Assembly (NCBI RefSeq): GCF_009766005.1
Contig: NZ_LMUK01000046.1
Span: 317,232 to 381,231 of the forward strand
Reading direction: 5' to 3'
From: Bradyrhizobium sp. S69
GTDB lineage: Bacteria > Pseudomonadota > Alphaproteobacteria > Rhizobiales > Xanthobacteraceae
DNA: 64,000 bases
Shown here: positions 56,108-64,000 of the stretch, piece by piece
How positions within the stretch are numbered: the stretch's first letter is position 1
Layout of the letters: each line of letters begins with the position of its first letter
Translations under genes and position numbers: made by a program
The notes under the pieces: model-generated
Databases searched by the model: none
Told to the model about the DNA's origin: nothing
The model's input: only the letters and a program-made list of their open reading frames with translations

Positions 56108-58066
56108 ATGACCGAGACTGGCGCCAGCGAAACACCCAAGGAAATATCAAAGGAATTGCCAAAGGACGCTTCGGCGTCGGTGGTCGCCCGGCACGCCGCG
56201 ACGCTGAAGGTATTGCCGTTCTCCGACACGCGCGATTTTGACGAGGCCTCGCGCGGCTTTCTCGGCACGCTGGAGCATGCGCGGGTCGCCACGGCGCAGG
56301 GCAGGGTGGTCTGGAGTCTCGAGCCTTACGGCTTTCTCGCCGATGCCGACGCACCTGCGACCGTGGACCCGAGCCTGTGGCGGCAATCGCGTCTCAACAT
56401 GAATCATGGATTGTTCGAGGTGGTGCCGGGCGTCTACCAGATCCGCGGGCTCGACATTGCCAATATGACGCTGATCGAGGGCGACCGTGGCGTGATCGTG
56501 GTGGATACGCTGACCTCGATCGAAGGCGCGCGTGCTGCGATGGAGCTCTATTTCCAGCACCGCGGCAGGAAGCCGGTCGCCGCCGTGATCTTCACCCACA
56601 CCCATACCGACCACTGGGGCGGCGCGCGCGGTGTGCTCGATGACGAAACGCTCGCCAATGGCAGCGTTCAGATCATCGCGCCCAATCTGTTCATGGAGCA
56701 CGCGGTTTCGGAAAACATCATCGCGGGCCCCGCGATGCTGCGCCGCGCGCAATATCAGTTCGGGCCGTTGCTGGCCAAGGGCCCGCGCGGGCAGGTCGAT
56801 TGCGGACTCGGCAAATCCATGGCGGCGGGCTCGGTGGCGCTGTTGCGTCCGACCGATCTGATCATGGCGACCGGCGATACGCGCGTGATCGACGGGCTCG
56901 AATTCGAATTCCAGATGGCGCCGAACTCCGAGGCGCCGGCGGAAATGCATTTCTTCATTCCGCGCTACAAACTGCTCAATCTCGCGGAAAACTGCACGCA
57001 TAATTTCCACAATCTGCTGCCGTTCCGCGGCGCCGATGTGCGCGATGCGCTGGCCTGGTCGAAATATCTCGGCGAAGCCCTGCAGATGTGGGGCGGCAAG
57101 GCGGACGCGATGTGCGGCCAGCACCATTGGCCGGTGTGGGGCGATGAGCGCATCGACAGCATGATTCGCCAGCAGCGCGATCTCTATAAATTCGCCCATG
57201 ACCAGACCATCCGGCTGATGAACCATGGGCTGACCGCATCCGAAATCGCCGAAACGATCCAACTGCCGGCGAGCCTCGAAGGCGCTTGGCACGGCCGCGG
57301 CTATTACGGCCATATCCGGCACAATGTGAAGGCGATCTATCAGAAATATCTCGGCTGGTATGACGCCAACCCGGTCAATCTCGATCCGCTGCCGCCGGTC
57401 GAGTCCGGCAAGAAATATGTCGAATACATGGGCGGCGCGGACGCGATCCTCGATCGCGCCGCGAAGGATTTCGCCAAGGGTGAATTTCGGTTCGTGGCGC
57501 AGGCGCTGAGCCATCTGGTGTTCGCGCAGCCGGATCATCCGCGCGCCCGCGCGATGCTGGCCGATACCCTGGAGCAGCTGGGTTACAGCGCCGAGAGCGC
57601 GACCTGGCGCAACGCCTATCTGTTTGGCGCGCAGGAGTTGCGGCTCGGCATGCCGAAGGTGCCGCCGCGTCCGCCGATGCCGCGCGAAACGCTGGCCGCC
57701 CTGCGCACCGAACAATTATGGGACGTGCTTGGCGTCAGGCTCAACGGCCCCAAGGCCGAAGGCAAGCGCATCGTGCTGAACTGGAATTTTACCGACACCA
57801 GCGAGAGCTTCGTGCTCAATCTCGAAAACAGTGCGCTGACCTATGTCGCGGGCGCGCAAGCGGCCACGGCCGATGCCGGCTTCACACTGGCGCGGGGCAC
57901 CCTCGACGAAGTGATTGCAAAATTGACGTCGTTCCCGGAAGCGGTCGCCGCCGGCAAGATAAAATTCACCGGCAATCCGATGCGGCTCAATGAATTGATG
58001 GCGCTGATGGATGAATTTCCACGAATGTTCGAGATCGTCGAGCCGAAGCGGGCGGCGGTGAGCTAG
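56108..58066 (+). CDS. Alkyl sulfatase, MBL-fold (SdsA/YjcS type)
   Basis: The 652-residue protein has the binuclear zinc motif IFTHTHTDHWGGARGVLDD near residue 160, an N-terminal SRLNMNHGLFEVVPGVYQIR, MWGGKADAMCGQHHWPVWGD near 330, an alpha-helical dimer domain (GRGYYGHIRHNVKAIYQKYL), and a C-terminal SCP2-like domain (GPKAEGKRIVLNWNFTD onward). This is the SdsA1 layout. It hydrolyses primary alkyl sulfates such as SDS to alcohol plus sulfate. No signal peptide is obvious, as in YjcS. Convergent with the second Liv operon across a palindromic repeat. Confidence 0.92.
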   Translation: MTETGASETPKEISKELPKDASASVVARHAATLKVLPFSDTRDFDEASRGFLGTLEHARVATAQGRVVWSLEPYGFLADADAPATVDPSLWRQSRLNMNHGLFEVVPGVYQIRGLDIANMTLIEGDRGVIVVDTLTSIEGARAAMELYFQHRGRKPVAAVIFTHTHTDHWGGARGVLDDETLANGSVQIIAPNLFMEHAVSENIIAGPAMLRRAQYQFGPLLAKGPRGQVDCGLGKSMAAGSVALLRPTDLIMATGDTRVIDGLEFEFQMAPNSEAPAEMHFFIPRYKLLNLAENCTHNFHNLLPFRGADVRDALAWSKYLGEALQMWGGKADAMCGQHHWPVWGDERIDSMIRQQRDLYKFAHDQTIRLMNHGLTASEIAETIQLPASLEGAWHGRGYYGHIRHNVKAIYQKYLGWYDANPVNLDPLPPVESGKKYVEYMGGADAILDRAAKDFAKGEFRFVAQALSHLVFAQPDHPRARAMLADTLEQLGYSAESATWRNAYLFGAQELRLGMPKVPPRPPMPRETLAALRTEQLWDVLGVRLNGPKAEGKRIVLNWNFTDTSESFVLNLENSALTYVAGAQAATADAGFTLARGTLDEVIAKLTSFPEAVAAGKIKFTGNPMRLNELMALMDEFPRMFEIVEPKRAAVS

Positions 58067-58081
58067 GGGTCGGCCTATCGA

Positions 58082-58168
58082 CCGTCATTGCGAGCGTAGC
58101 GAAGCAATCCAGGGCCGCGATACGAACGCCCCTGGATTGCTTCGTCGCTACGCTCCTCGCAATGACGG
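58082..58168. repeat. CCGTCATTGCGAGCG ... CTCGCAATGACGG palindromic repeat
   Basis: CCGTCATTGCGAGCGTAGCG with AAGCAATCCAGG on the left and CCTGGATTGCTTCG then CTCGCAATGACGG on the right are near-perfect inverse arms. It lies between convergent genes and could end both transcripts. Same family as 36091-36174. Confidence 0.88.
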
Positions 58169-58175
58169 ATAAATC

Positions 58176-58880
58176 TCAAATCCCCAGATACGCCGCCTGC
58201 ACCTGCTTGTTGTTGGCGAGTTCGGCGCTGGTGCCGTGCATGATGACGTTGCCGCTTTCCAGCACATAAGCGCGCTGCACCAGCGACAACGCACGGCTGA
58301 CGTTCTGCTCCACCAGCAGGATCGCGGTGCCCATCTTGTGGATCTCGCCGATCTTCTCGAAGGTCACGTCGGTCATCACGGGGGCGAGGCCCAGCGAGGG
58401 TTCGTCCAGCATCAACAACCGCGGCTTGAGCATCAGGCCGCGGCCGACCGCGAGCATTTGCTGCTCGCCGCCGCTCATGGTGCCCGCGAGCTGCTTCTTG
58501 CGGTCGGCCAGTCGCGGAAAGATGCCGTACACCAGTTCGAGCGTGCGGCGGCGTTCAGCCTTGGCCCTCGGCACATAGGAGCCGATCTCGAGATTTTCCT
58601 GCACGGTCATCTCGGGAAACACCTGACGCCCCTCCGGCACATGGGCGATGCCCAGCTCCGGAATCCGGTGCGGCGGCAATGTCGAAAGATCGACGCCGGC
58701 AAAGCGGATGCGGCCCGAGGTCATTTTCACCAGGCTCGAGATCGCGCGCAGGGTCGTGCTTTTGCCGGCGCCATTAGCGCCCAGCAGTCCGACCGCTTCG
58801 CCTTCGCCGATCGTGATGCTGACGTCGTGGATGGCGGGAACCGAGCCGTAGCTGGCGCTGACACCGGACAATTCGAGCAC
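58176..58880 (-). CDS. Branched-chain amino acid-type ABC transporter ATPase (LivF family), second system
   Basis: The 234-residue ATPase has GANGAGKSTTLRAI (Walker A), IAHVPEGRQVFPEMTVQENL, TMSGGEQQMLAVGRGL (signature), LLMLDEPSLGLAPVMTDVTF (Walker B) and ILLVEQNVSRALSLVQRAYV. It is the last gene of the second HAAT operon; the ATG overlaps the LivG-type stop by one base. The order is binding protein, H, M, G, F on the minus strand. Confidence 0.93.
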   Translation of the reverse strand: MLELSGVSASYGSVPAIHDVSITIGEGEAVGLLGANGAGKSTTLRAISSLVKMTSGRIRFAGVDLSTLPPHRIPELGIAHVPEGRQVFPEMTVQENLEIGSYVPRAKAERRRTLELVYGIFPRLADRKKQLAGTMSGGEQQMLAVGRGLMLKPRLLMLDEPSLGLAPVMTDVTFEKIGEIHKMGTAILLVEQNVSRALSLVQRAYVLESGNVIMHGTSAELANNKQVQAAYLGI

Positions 58881-59623
58881 TAATGTTCTCCCGCCGCCGG
58901 TGGGTGCACGTAGGAACCGAGATAGGCGCGGACCACTTCCGGATTTTCCACGATCTCCTTCGGCGTCCCTTCCGCGATCTTCTGGCCGTGATCGAGCACC
59001 ACGATGTGGCGCGCGACCGCCATGATGGCCCGCATCACATGCTCGACGATCACGATGGTCAGTCCGCGTTGCGACAGTTTTCCGATCAGGCCGACCGCCT
59101 GGTCGATTTCGGCGGGGTTCAGCCCGGCCATCACTTCATCGAGCAGCAGGAGCCGGGGCTGCGTCGCCAGCGCGCGCGCCATTTCAAGCCGCCGCTGGTC
59201 GATGGTGGTGAGGTCCTTGGCGGGGGTCTGTTCCCGAGCCGAGAGCCCGACGAACTCGATCACTTCGCGCGCCTTCTCGCGCGCCACCGCGGCGTGCTTG
59301 TCGCGCAGGAACGCGCCGGTCATGACGTTGGCGAGCACCGTCATCGCGCCAAACGGCTTTGCGACCTGAAACGTCCGCGCGACGCCATGCGCGCAGATAT
59401 CATGCGGCCGCAGGCCCACGATCTCGCGCCCATAGGCCAACACCGACCCGGAATCCGGCCGATGAAAGCCGGTGATCAAATGAAAGCTCGTGGTCTTGCC
59501 GGCGCCATTGGGGCCGATCAGCGCCACGGTTTCGTTCTCCTTGATGGTAAAGCTGACATCCTGCACGGCGCGCAGCCCGCCGAAGCGTTTGCTCAGTCCG
59601 CGAACCACCAGCGCGTCTGTCAT
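58880..59623 (-). CDS. Branched-chain amino acid-type ABC transporter ATPase (LivG family), second system
   Basis: The 247-residue ATPase has Walker A IGPNGAGKTTSFHLITGFHR, ARTFQVAKPFGAMTVLANVM, the KDLTTIDQRRLEMARAL signature region typical of LivG, Walker B LLLLDEVMAGLNPAEIDQAV, and VIVEHVMRAIMAVARHIVVL. It ends VVRAYLGSYVHPP. Walker B is followed by Glu-Val rather than the more usual Glu-Pro, a substitution also seen in other LivG proteins. The product pairs with the LivF-type protein encoded next. Confidence 0.92.
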   Translation of the reverse strand: MTDALVVRGLSKRFGGLRAVQDVSFTIKENETVALIGPNGAGKTTSFHLITGFHRPDSGSVLAYGREIVGLRPHDICAHGVARTFQVAKPFGAMTVLANVMTGAFLRDKHAAVAREKAREVIEFVGLSAREQTPAKDLTTIDQRRLEMARALATQPRLLLLDEVMAGLNPAEIDQAVGLIGKLSQRGLTIVIVEHVMRAIMAVARHIVVLDHGQKIAEGTPKEIVENPEVVRAYLGSYVHPPAAGEH

Positions 59624-59633
59624 GGCGATACCC

Positions 59634-60623
59634 CTAGGCCCGCACTGGGCGGCGACGCAGATAACGCTGATAGGCTTCGCCTACGATTCCGATCAGGCCG
59701 GTCGGTCGCCACAGAATGACCGCCATCAGGATCAGGCTGTACACCGTTAATTGCAGGCCGCCGATCGAGCTGCCGAGCCAACTCTGCAACAACGTCGATG
59801 TGGTTTCCAAAAGAACCGTGCCGATCACCGGGCCCCACAACGTACCGATGCCGCCGACGATCGACACCAATGCGGCCTCGATCGAGATGTTGAAACTGAA
59901 CGCGGTCGCGGGATCGATGAAGTAGATGTATTGGGTATAGAACGTCCCGGCCAGCGCGGTCAGAAAGGCGCTGATCATGTAGATGTTGCGCTTGATGCTG
60001 GGCGCGTTGACGCCGATCGCTTCTGCTGCGTCTTCATCCTCGCCGATCGCGACCAGATAATAGCCGATCCAGGAGTTTTCGATTGTATAGGTGACCGCAA
60101 GTCCGATCGCGAGCAGGCCAAGCACGACATAGTAATAGGCCGACTTGGCCTCGAACTGCATCATCAGCGGGGCGTTGCCGAGGTTGGGAATCGTGGTGCC
60201 TTCGGCGCCCCAGGCGAAATCGCGGAATTTCAGGAAGATCAGCATCAAGGCCTGAGCGGTCGCGATGGTGGCGATCGTAAAGTAGGGGCCGCGCAGCCGG
60301 AAGCACAGCCAGCCGATCGGCAGGCTCGCCAGCATCGCGACCACGCCGCCGGCGACCATCCCGATCCAGGGCGAGATACCGAAATCCACCTGCATGATGG
60401 TCGAGGTGTAGGCACCGAGTCCGAAATACGCCGCGTGCCCCAGTGAAAGCTGCTTGGCGTAGCCGCCCATCAGGTTCCAGGCGACGCCGAGGAACGAGAA
60501 CAGCAGGATCCTGATCAATATGTTGATCGCAAACGAGCTGGTCACCAGCAGCGGCAAGGCCAGGGCAATCGCCGCCAGTGCGGCGATCGACAGCACGCTC
60601 CATTTGTTGGTCTTGTCCATCAC
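59634..60623 (-). CDS. Branched-chain amino acid-type ABC transporter permease (LivM family), second system
   Basis: The 329-residue membrane protein shows SFLGVAWNLMGGYAKQLSLG followed by HAAYFGLGAYTS, FRLRGPYFTIATIATAQALM, IGEDEDAAEAIGVNAPSIKR (coupling loop) and SIVGGIGTLWGPVIGTVLLE. It starts at the ATG at 60623, overlapping the LivH-type stop by 4 bp. Transport role as for the first system; the two permease pairs are clearly distinct in sequence. Confidence 0.92.
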   Translation of the reverse strand: MMDKTNKWSVLSIAALAAIALALPLLVTSSFAINILIRILLFSFLGVAWNLMGGYAKQLSLGHAAYFGLGAYTSTIMQVDFGISPWIGMVAGGVVAMLASLPIGWLCFRLRGPYFTIATIATAQALMLIFLKFRDFAWGAEGTTIPNLGNAPLMMQFEAKSAYYYVVLGLLAIGLAVTYTIENSWIGYYLVAIGEDEDAAEAIGVNAPSIKRNIYMISAFLTALAGTFYTQYIYFIDPATAFSFNISIEAALVSIVGGIGTLWGPVIGTVLLETTSTLLQSWLGSSIGGLQLTVYSLILMAVILWRPTGLIGIVGEAYQRYLRRRPVRA

Positions 60624-61489
60624 CGCGCCCTTCCGCCGCCAAGGCCGTTCGGCTTGAAAGCCAGCGTCAGCAACAGCATCGCGAACACCACGAGCAATCC
60701 GGAATCGGCGCCGACATATTGGATGCCGAGCGACTCGGCAATGCCCATCATCAGGCTCGCGATCAGGGCGCCCATGACGTTGCCGAGCGTTCCCAGCACC
60801 ACCGCGACAAAGGCCATCAGCACGAACACCTGCCCCACGAAAGGGTAGGCCGAGTAGAACGGCATCAATAGCGAACCGGCGGCGCCGGCCAGCGCCAGCG
60901 CGATGCCGAGCGCGACGCAGAACACGCGGTTGGGATTGATGCCCATCAAGGTCGCGACGTCGCGGTTTTGCGAGGCAGCGCGCATCGCCTTGCCGAGGTC
61001 GGTGGTATGCAGGAATACCCAGAGCGCGCCGCTCAGGAACATCGCGACGACAAAGGCGATCAGTTTTGCAACGGGGATGTAGAGGCCGCCGAGGTGGAAG
61101 GCTTCATCGGAATAGGAGGTGTGAACCGTGCGATAATTGGCGGTGAACAGCATCAGCGCCAGGTTCAGCAGCAACAGCGACAGCGCGAAGGTCAGGAAGA
61201 TCTGCGGCATGTCGTTTGGCCCCAGCACCCGGCGGATCAGGAAATGCTGGATCAAGACGCCTGCGACGAACAGCACCGGCATCGTGATGACCAGCGAGGC
61301 AATGGGATCGATGCCGAATTGGGTCGAAAGATAGAAGCTGAGGTACATCCCGATCATCACGAATTCGCCCTGGGCGAAATTGACGATCTTGACCACGCCA
61401 AAAATAAGCGTCACGCCGATGCTGACGAGCGCATAGATACCGCCGATGAGCAGGCCGTTGATGACGGCCTGGGCCACTGTCTCCAACAT
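60620..61489 (-). CDS. Branched-chain amino acid-type ABC transporter permease (LivH family), second system
   Basis: The 289-residue permease begins with AVINGLLIGGIYALVSIGVT, has IFGVVKIVNFAQGEFVMIGM, AMRAASQNRDVATLMGINPN (coupling loop) and FVAVVLGTLGNVMGALIASL. NFAQGEF replaces the NFAHGAF of the first system, a normal LivH variation. It is 107 bp downstream of the binding-protein gene; the gap holds a repeat. Confidence 0.92.
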   Translation of the reverse strand: MLETVAQAVINGLLIGGIYALVSIGVTLIFGVVKIVNFAQGEFVMIGMYLSFYLSTQFGIDPIASLVITMPVLFVAGVLIQHFLIRRVLGPNDMPQIFLTFALSLLLLNLALMLFTANYRTVHTSYSDEAFHLGGLYIPVAKLIAFVVAMFLSGALWVFLHTTDLGKAMRAASQNRDVATLMGINPNRVFCVALGIALALAGAAGSLLMPFYSAYPFVGQVFVLMAFVAVVLGTLGNVMGALIASLMMGIAESLGIQYVGADSGLLVVFAMLLLTLAFKPNGLGGGRAR

Positions 61490-61509
61490 CTGATGCGACC
61501 GCGTCTTGG

Positions 61510-61557
61510 AGCATGATCCGGAAAAGCGGGTACCGGTTTTCCGAAAAGATCATGCTA
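61510..61557. repeat. GAGCATGATCCGGAAAA ... TTTTCCGAAAAGATCATGC repeat
   Basis: GCATGATCCGGAAAA and GGTTTTCCGAAAAGATCATGC are inverse arms around GCGGGTACC. This is a very common Rhizobiales intergenic element (by recognition). A second small hairpin (AGAGCGGGATGAC / GTCATCGCGCTCT, 61570-61599) follows directly. Both lie inside the transporter operon, between binding-protein and permease genes, where they could reduce read-through. Confidence 0.75.
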
Positions 61558-61596
61558 GATAAAGGAATAGAGCGGGATGACGAATGTCATCGCGCT

Positions 61597-62871
61597 CTAG
61601 GTTTTCAATAGCGGCGCGCGCTTGTCTTCGTCGGGGAAGACGCTGGCGAGATCGCCGTTCTGCCACTGCACCCCGACCGGATGGCCAAAGATGTTCTTGC
61701 CGTCAGGGCCGAATTTCACCTTGCCGCCCGGCGCCATCGCCGCATAGCCGGAGGAGACATCGAGCGTCGACAGCGCCGCGCGAACCTTCTGCGGGTCGGC
61801 GGAGCCCGCGCGCTCCAGCGCGTCCGCGATCATGAAGGTCTGCGCGACCAGGCCGCCGGCATATTCGAATAGAAAATCGCCGGTGCGTTTCTTGTACTCG
61901 GCATTCACCTTCTGCGCGTCGTCGCTCATGTCATGGTTCCAGTGCGCCACGCCCTGGAGGCCTTCGGCGAGCTTGCCGACGTTTTTATAGAAATCAGGAA
62001 TGACAAAACCGCCCGAGCCGCCGTTGATCGCGACGTTGAGACCAACCTGCTTGACGGTCCGCACGATCAGAATGAGATCGTTGAGATAGGAGACCGAAAA
62101 CAGCGCGTTGGCGCCCGACGCCTTGACTTTGTTGATCAGCGGGCTGGCGTCGGTGAAGCCGGCCGAGTAGGGCTCGAACATCACGATTTCGACGCCTTCG
62201 GCCGGCGCCAATTCCTTCAGGCCGTTCGAGGTCGAGGTGCCGAACGCGGTATTCTCGAAGATCACCGCGACCTTCGGCTTGTCGCCGACAAGCTTGGCCA
62301 TTTGCAGCTGCGCCTTGGCGAATTGCGAGGCGCGGGCGAACGGCGTGAAGGTGTAGTTGCGTCCCTTGTTGAGCTGGTCGGAACTGGAGCCGGTGATGAT
62401 CGGCACCTTCGCGCGCTCGCACACTTCGCTCGCGATCAAGGTCAGCGCGCTGGCGAAGCAGCCGTGGATCGCCGACAATTTGTTTTCGGTGATCAACCGG
62501 TCGGTCTCGGTCCGCGTCACCGTGGTGTCGCTCTGGACGTCGGAAAGAATGAGATTGAGTCGGGCGCCACCGAGCGATTTGATGCCGCCGGCCTCGTTGA
62601 CCATCTCGACCGCGAGCTTGGCGGCCGCGACGCAGCCGACGCCGATCTGCGCCATGCCGCCGGTGGTCGGATAAAGCGCGCCGATATTGACCGGATCGGC
62701 GGCCCATCCGCGCAACGGCACCGCGCCGAATGCGCCGGCGGCGACCGCACTGCCTGCCTTGATGAGGAATTTACGGCGGCTTTGCCGCTTCGACAGAATT
62801 TGACCGGTGCCGTTTGGATTGCTGAAGACAGATGGATTGCTGAAGACGGATTGCCGGCGATCTCTTGTCAT
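61597..62871 (-). CDS. Branched-chain amino acid-type ABC transporter substrate-binding protein, second system
   Basis: The 424-residue precursor has a long N-terminus with a tandem SVFSNP-SVFSNP repeat ahead of a Tat signal (KRQSRRKFLIKAGSAVAAGA). The mature part begins DPVNIGALYPTTGGMAQIGV, then ARLNLILSDVQSDTTVTRTE, KVPIITGSSSDQLNKGRNYT and AINGGSGGFVIPDF. GGGGGAG lies before the ATG at 62871, supporting that start in spite of the odd N-terminus. It heads the second HAAT operon, divergent from a GntR regulator gene. Confidence 0.9.
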   Translation of the reverse strand: MTRDRRQSVFSNPSVFSNPNGTGQILSKRQSRRKFLIKAGSAVAAGAFGAVPLRGWAADPVNIGALYPTTGGMAQIGVGCVAAAKLAVEMVNEAGGIKSLGGARLNLILSDVQSDTTVTRTETDRLITENKLSAIHGCFASALTLIASEVCERAKVPIITGSSSDQLNKGRNYTFTPFARASQFAKAQLQMAKLVGDKPKVAVIFENTAFGTSTSNGLKELAPAEGVEIVMFEPYSAGFTDASPLINKVKASGANALFSVSYLNDLILIVRTVKQVGLNVAINGGSGGFVIPDFYKNVGKLAEGLQGVAHWNHDMSDDAQKVNAEYKKRTGDFLFEYAGGLVAQTFMIADALERAGSADPQKVRAALSTLDVSSGYAAMAPGGKVKFGPDGKNIFGHPVGVQWQNGDLASVFPDEDKRAPLLKT

Positions 62872-62958
62872 GTCGTCTCCCCCTTGTGCGATGCGGCACG
62901 GATTTGGTCCGCCTCGGCCGCTCGTGCTTGTTCTTCGGGCGGGATGCTAACCGCGTTG

Positions 62959-62988
62959 AATATTGTTTACAATATAGTTTTCAATATT
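62959..62988. promoter_or_regulatory. GntR-type operator candidate, TATTGT-TT-ACAATA
   Basis: TATTGT-TT-ACAATA (62961-62974) is a perfect inverted repeat nested in a wider pair AATATTG (62959-62965) and CAATATT (62982-62988). It is in the AT-rich gap between the divergent binding-protein and GntR genes, where a GntR/FadR-family protein would be expected to bind. Confidence 0.6.
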
Positions 62989-63063
62989 ATCATCGCCGGG
63001 AAAATATCGCTCCCGGTCCGCTGGCTGTACCGGGGGAGACATCATCTTCCAATCGGGAAAAAT

Positions 63064-63807
63064 ATGGCCGGAAAGCCGCTCAAGCGGGCGACCGCACGGA
63101 TATCGAAATTAGCTCCCGTGCTGGAAGCGCCGGCCCGTGAGCCTTCCGCCGCCATGCTCATTGCAAAACGGATCGAGGAGGACATCGTTCTTGGACGGCG
63201 TCAGCCGAGGGAGCGCCTGATCGAGCAGGATCTCTGCGATTTATTTCAAACCCACCGCGGCGACGTGCGGCTGGCGCTATTCGAGCTCGAGAAAAAGGGC
63301 TTGGTCGAACGCATCCCCAACCGTGGCGCCATGGTGCGCGGACTGACGCCGCTCGAGGTGAGGGAAATCTACGCGGTGCGCGAAGAGCTGGAGGTGATGG
63401 CGGTCCGCATCATTGCGTTTCCGGTGGCGCCTTCGGAAATCAACCGGCTGGAACAATTGCAGCGGCAGCATAGTGCTGCGGTTGCCAAAGGCGATCTGCT
63501 GACGGTGTTCTACAGCAACCTCCGCTTTCACCAGATCTTGTTCGGCCTGTGCGGCAATGCCTGCCTGATCGAGACCATCGATTTCCTGGCACAGAAGGTC
63601 CATGGCATTCGCTCTTACGCCCACGCCTTTCCGCAGTCGCTCGACCGTGCCCGCCGCGATCATCTGGATATGATCAAGGCCTTGCGCGGCTCGCGCCGGG
63701 ACGCGCTGATCGCGCTGACCCGGCGTCATCTCGAGCCGTCGCCGCAGGCCTACATCAAGGCCTATGAACGCCGCTTCGGCACGGCCGTATTGGCGTCCAC
63801 CGACTGA
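63064..63807 (+). CDS. GntR family transcriptional regulator (FCD/FadR-type)
   Basis: With the ATG at 63064 the protein is 247 residues. It has a winged helix (IAKRIEEDIVLGRRQPRERL, IEQDLCDLFQTHRGDVRLAL, FELEKKGLVERIPNRGAMVR) and a C-terminal all-helical FCD domain (TPLEVREIYAVREELEVMAV onward, with metal-type histidines in FHQILF and RRDHLDMIKAL). The frame is open through the whole divergent gene upstream, which is antisense and not part of this protein. It probably controls the adjacent transporter operon through the nearby inverted repeat. Confidence 0.92.
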   Translation: MAGKPLKRATARISKLAPVLEAPAREPSAAMLIAKRIEEDIVLGRRQPRERLIEQDLCDLFQTHRGDVRLALFELEKKGLVERIPNRGAMVRGLTPLEVREIYAVREELEVMAVRIIAFPVAPSEINRLEQLQRQHSAAVAKGDLLTVFYSNLRFHQILFGLCGNACLIETIDFLAQKVHGIRSYAHAFPQSLDRARRDHLDMIKALRGSRRDALIALTRRHLEPSPQAYIKAYERRFGTAVLASTD

Positions 63808-63813
63808 TCCGGC

Positions 63814-64000
63814 TTACTCCGCGCTGCTCACCAGTTTGATGCGCGGCTGGGCTGCTTCCATCAGGCCGCGATAGGCGGCGAGATAGTCGAGCGCCATGCG
63901 GCGCGCCGTGAAGCGCTTCTCGAACTGGCCGCGTACGGCCGTGCGATCCAGGGTGCCAAGCCGGCCGACCGCGTTAACGGCGCTGATTTCGTCTTCGACG
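63814..64000 (-). CDS. Probable glycosyltransferase, C-terminal fragment (continues past window)
   Basis: The minus-strand frame ends with TAA at 63814-63816 and is open to the window edge, giving the last 62 residues. The tail (VGRLGTLDRTAVRGQFEKRF, TARRMALDYLAAYRGLMEAA) is the usual end of group 4 glycosyltransferases (F-x-x-R-F-x-A-R-R-M-A-x-D-Y-L-x-x-Y). It is convergent with the GntR gene, 6 bp between stops. The sugar and acceptor cannot be read from this piece. Confidence 0.65.
   Translation of the reverse strand, partial: VEDEISAVNAVGRLGTLDRTAVRGQFEKRFTARRMALDYLAAYRGLMEAAQPRIKLVSSAE

Noticed and set aside
61933..63063. Long N-terminal extension of the GntR regulator frame
   Set aside because: It is antisense to the binding-protein gene; the helix-turn-helix begins after the ATG at 63064.

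Overview
The window looks like chromosome of a Bradyrhizobium/Rhodopseudomonas-type alphaproteobacterium (Nitrobacteraceae). This rests on high GC content, dense ABC-type uptake systems, DUF6894-type small proteins, and several families of interspersed palindromic repeats of the kind scattered through those genomes (paired GTCATTGCGAGCG and GTCATGCCCGGGC elements, and a repeat beginning GAGCCTTTTCCGTTCC). This assignment is by recognition, not by alignment. No tRNA, rRNA, CRISPR array, transposase or integrase was found.

Layout. 0-5.4 kb: the end of a flavin reductase gene, a TetR regulator, small stress-type proteins, an HPF/RaiA-like ribosome factor, an SDR, an Old Yellow Enzyme homologue, and a 635-bp gene-free stretch holding a structured repeat element. 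5.4-12.4 kb: a polysaccharide-deacetylase-like hydrolase and a luciferase-like monooxygenase, divergent from a complete branched-chain-type (Liv/HAAT) ABC operon. 12.6-21.9 kb: a secreted protein with a CHASE2 nucleotide cyclase, a VOC protein, an APC permease, a 3-hydroxyisobutyrate-dehydrogenase-like enzyme, a lone NMT1-type binding protein, an IlvD-type dehydratase and a 55-residue membrane protein.

22.1-47 kb is the centrepiece. kynU diverges from kynA-kynB, together encoding conversion of tryptophan to anthranilate. Next come a nitrate/taurine-type ABC transporter and a NicX-like dioxygenase, then two divergent blocks of CoA-thioester and redox enzymes, a fused 2-aminobenzoyl-CoA monooxygenase/reductase, a PhzS-like monooxygenase, two paralogous cupins, an orphan aromatic-type binding protein, a MarR regulator, an arylformamidase-like hydrolase, a 2-aminobenzoate-CoA ligase and a RidA protein. 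A 22-bp inverted repeat (ATTACTTTA-N4-TAAAGTAAT) occurs in the kynU/kynAB intergenic region, before the monooxygenase/reductase and before the ligase. I infer one regulon that degrades tryptophan through anthranilate and 2-aminobenzoyl-CoA, most simply controlled by the local MarR protein.

47-56 kb: a class II aldolase, a partial sox cluster (soxF-X-Y-Z-A, no soxB or soxCD here) downstream of a two-subunit molybdenum hydroxylase, and a DHA2-type exporter. 56-64 kb: an alkylsulfatase, a second complete Liv/HAAT operon, a divergent GntR regulator with an inverted-repeat candidate operator, and the 3' end of a probable glycosyltransferase gene.
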